A stretch of DNA of 14,106 bases from Calditrichota bacterium (lineage in GTDB: Bacteria; Zixibacteria; MSB-5A5; GN15; FEB-12). This document shows positions 13,640-14,106 of the stretch, in pieces. The stretch's first letter is position 1. Each line of letters opens with the position of its first letter. The translations under genes and the position numbers were made by a program. The notes below the pieces were generated by a model that saw only the letters and a list, made by a program, of their open reading frames with translations, was not told the DNA's origin and did not search any database. The stretch is from the NCBI GenBank assembly GCA_008501655.1, contig QQUK01000182.1, positions 1-14,106 of the forward strand, in the 5' to 3' direction.

Positions 13640-14106
13640 TTAATCTGCTACAAGTTCCCCTTGGGGAGCTTTACCGTTAGGAGCGTTTGTACCTTTTAAC
13701 TCAGTTTCGACATAACTTGAGACACGCAGTATATCTTCCGGCTTTAAAAACGCTCTCCAACTTACCATACCTTTGGCAGGGTATCCATATTTAACCGATT
13801 TCACAATACCGGTAAATTCATAAGGATGAATCCAAACATTGTCAGTCAGATTAGGACCAATCCCTCCCTGACCGGCAGCGCCGTGACATTGAACACAGTT
13901 TTTAATATAAATATCCTTCCCGACAGCAATTTCGTTCGGGTCGGTGAATGCAATATATGTTGTCGTGTCAGATTCAGCAATTTCTTCTACAAATTCAATT
14001 CCTCCAGCACCTAAAAGAGCCATTCTCGGAGTCATATCACCTCCGGGAGTAAAATATGGGGAATGGTATCCGTCTAAGATACCAAGAACTTTCCCTTCAG
14101 CTTCTG
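13640..14106 (-). CDS. ccoP: CcoP, c-type cytochrome subunit of cbb3 oxidase, 3' part
   Basis: The reading frame is open to the right edge with no stop, so the methionine at 14035 is internal and the gene starts outside the window. The visible 154 codons contain one class I heme c site, CVQCH (codons at 13897-13883), followed by GGIGPNLTDNVWIH, GYPAKGM with the axial methionine, and SWRAFLKPEDILRVSSYV. These match the C-terminal heme domain of CcoP, which passes electrons to the catalytic subunit on the periplasmic face. Only one heme site is seen here; whether a second lies upstream cannot be judged. ccoG follows after 15 bp. A stand-alone cytochrome c is possible, but the neighbours make CcoP the better call. 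Confidence 0.85.
   Translation of the reverse strand, partial: EAEGKVLGILDGYHSPYFTPGGDMTPRMALLGAGGIEFVEEIAESDTTTYIAFTDPNEIAVGKDIYIKNCVQCHGAAGQGGIGPNLTDNVWIHPYEFTGIVKSVKYGYPAKGMVSWRAFLKPEDILRVSSYVETELKGTNAPNGKAPQGELVAD

Noticed and set aside
13640..14035. A complete 131-residue cytochrome starting at 14035
   Set aside because: The frame stays open upstream to the window edge with plausible protein sequence, so this methionine is internal to a longer ccoP.

Overview
The window looks like a chromosomal segment from an AT-rich, oxygen-respiring bacterium of the FCB group (Bacteroidota/Ignavibacteriota-like). This placement rests on the short form of homogentisate dioxygenase, the ccoP-ccoG-ccoH-SafE gene order and the mix of Shine-Dalgarno and SD-less starts; it is an inference, since there is no rRNA or marker gene here. 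There are no insertion sequences, tRNAs or CRISPR arrays.

Region 1 (1-6273, all minus strand) is a six-gene aromatic amino acid degradation operon. In transcription order it holds 4-hydroxyphenylpyruvate dioxygenase, homogentisate dioxygenase, a HisC-type aminotransferase, a fumarylacetoacetase-family hydrolase, a flavin reductase-like flavoprotein and the 5' part of acetoacetyl-CoA synthetase. Spacers are 3-30 bp. Together they would convert tyrosine through homogentisate to fumarate and acetoacetate, and activate the acetoacetate to acetoacetyl-CoA. No maleylacetoacetate isomerase is seen in the part shown.

Region 2 (6274-6513) is a divergent intergenic region with promoter-like boxes and a 41-bp dyad. 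Region 3 (6514-10704, plus strand) is a two-component system: a membrane-anchored histidine kinase with five PAS domains, two of them an evident tandem duplication, and an NtrC-family sigma-54 activator. A 48-bp array of an 8-bp repeat lies across the kinase stop codon.

Region 4 (10705-11011) is the most interesting part. Just downstream of the sigma-54 activator gene are a 24-bp perfect dyad, a near-consensus -24/-12 sigma-54 promoter, about 160 nt of non-coding sequence that can fold, and a strong intrinsic terminator on the same strand. I read this as a candidate sigma-54-dependent small RNA controlled by the neighbouring kinase/regulator pair. The arrangement resembles GlrKR-glmY and LuxO-qrr1, but the sequence is one I do not recognise.

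Region 5 (11012-14106, minus strand) is the end of a cbb3 cytochrome oxidase operon: ccoP (partial), ccoG, ccoH (fixH) and a TauE/SafE-type membrane protein. It points to respiration at low oxygen. The catabolic dioxygenases also need O2, so the neighbourhood as a whole depends on oxygen.
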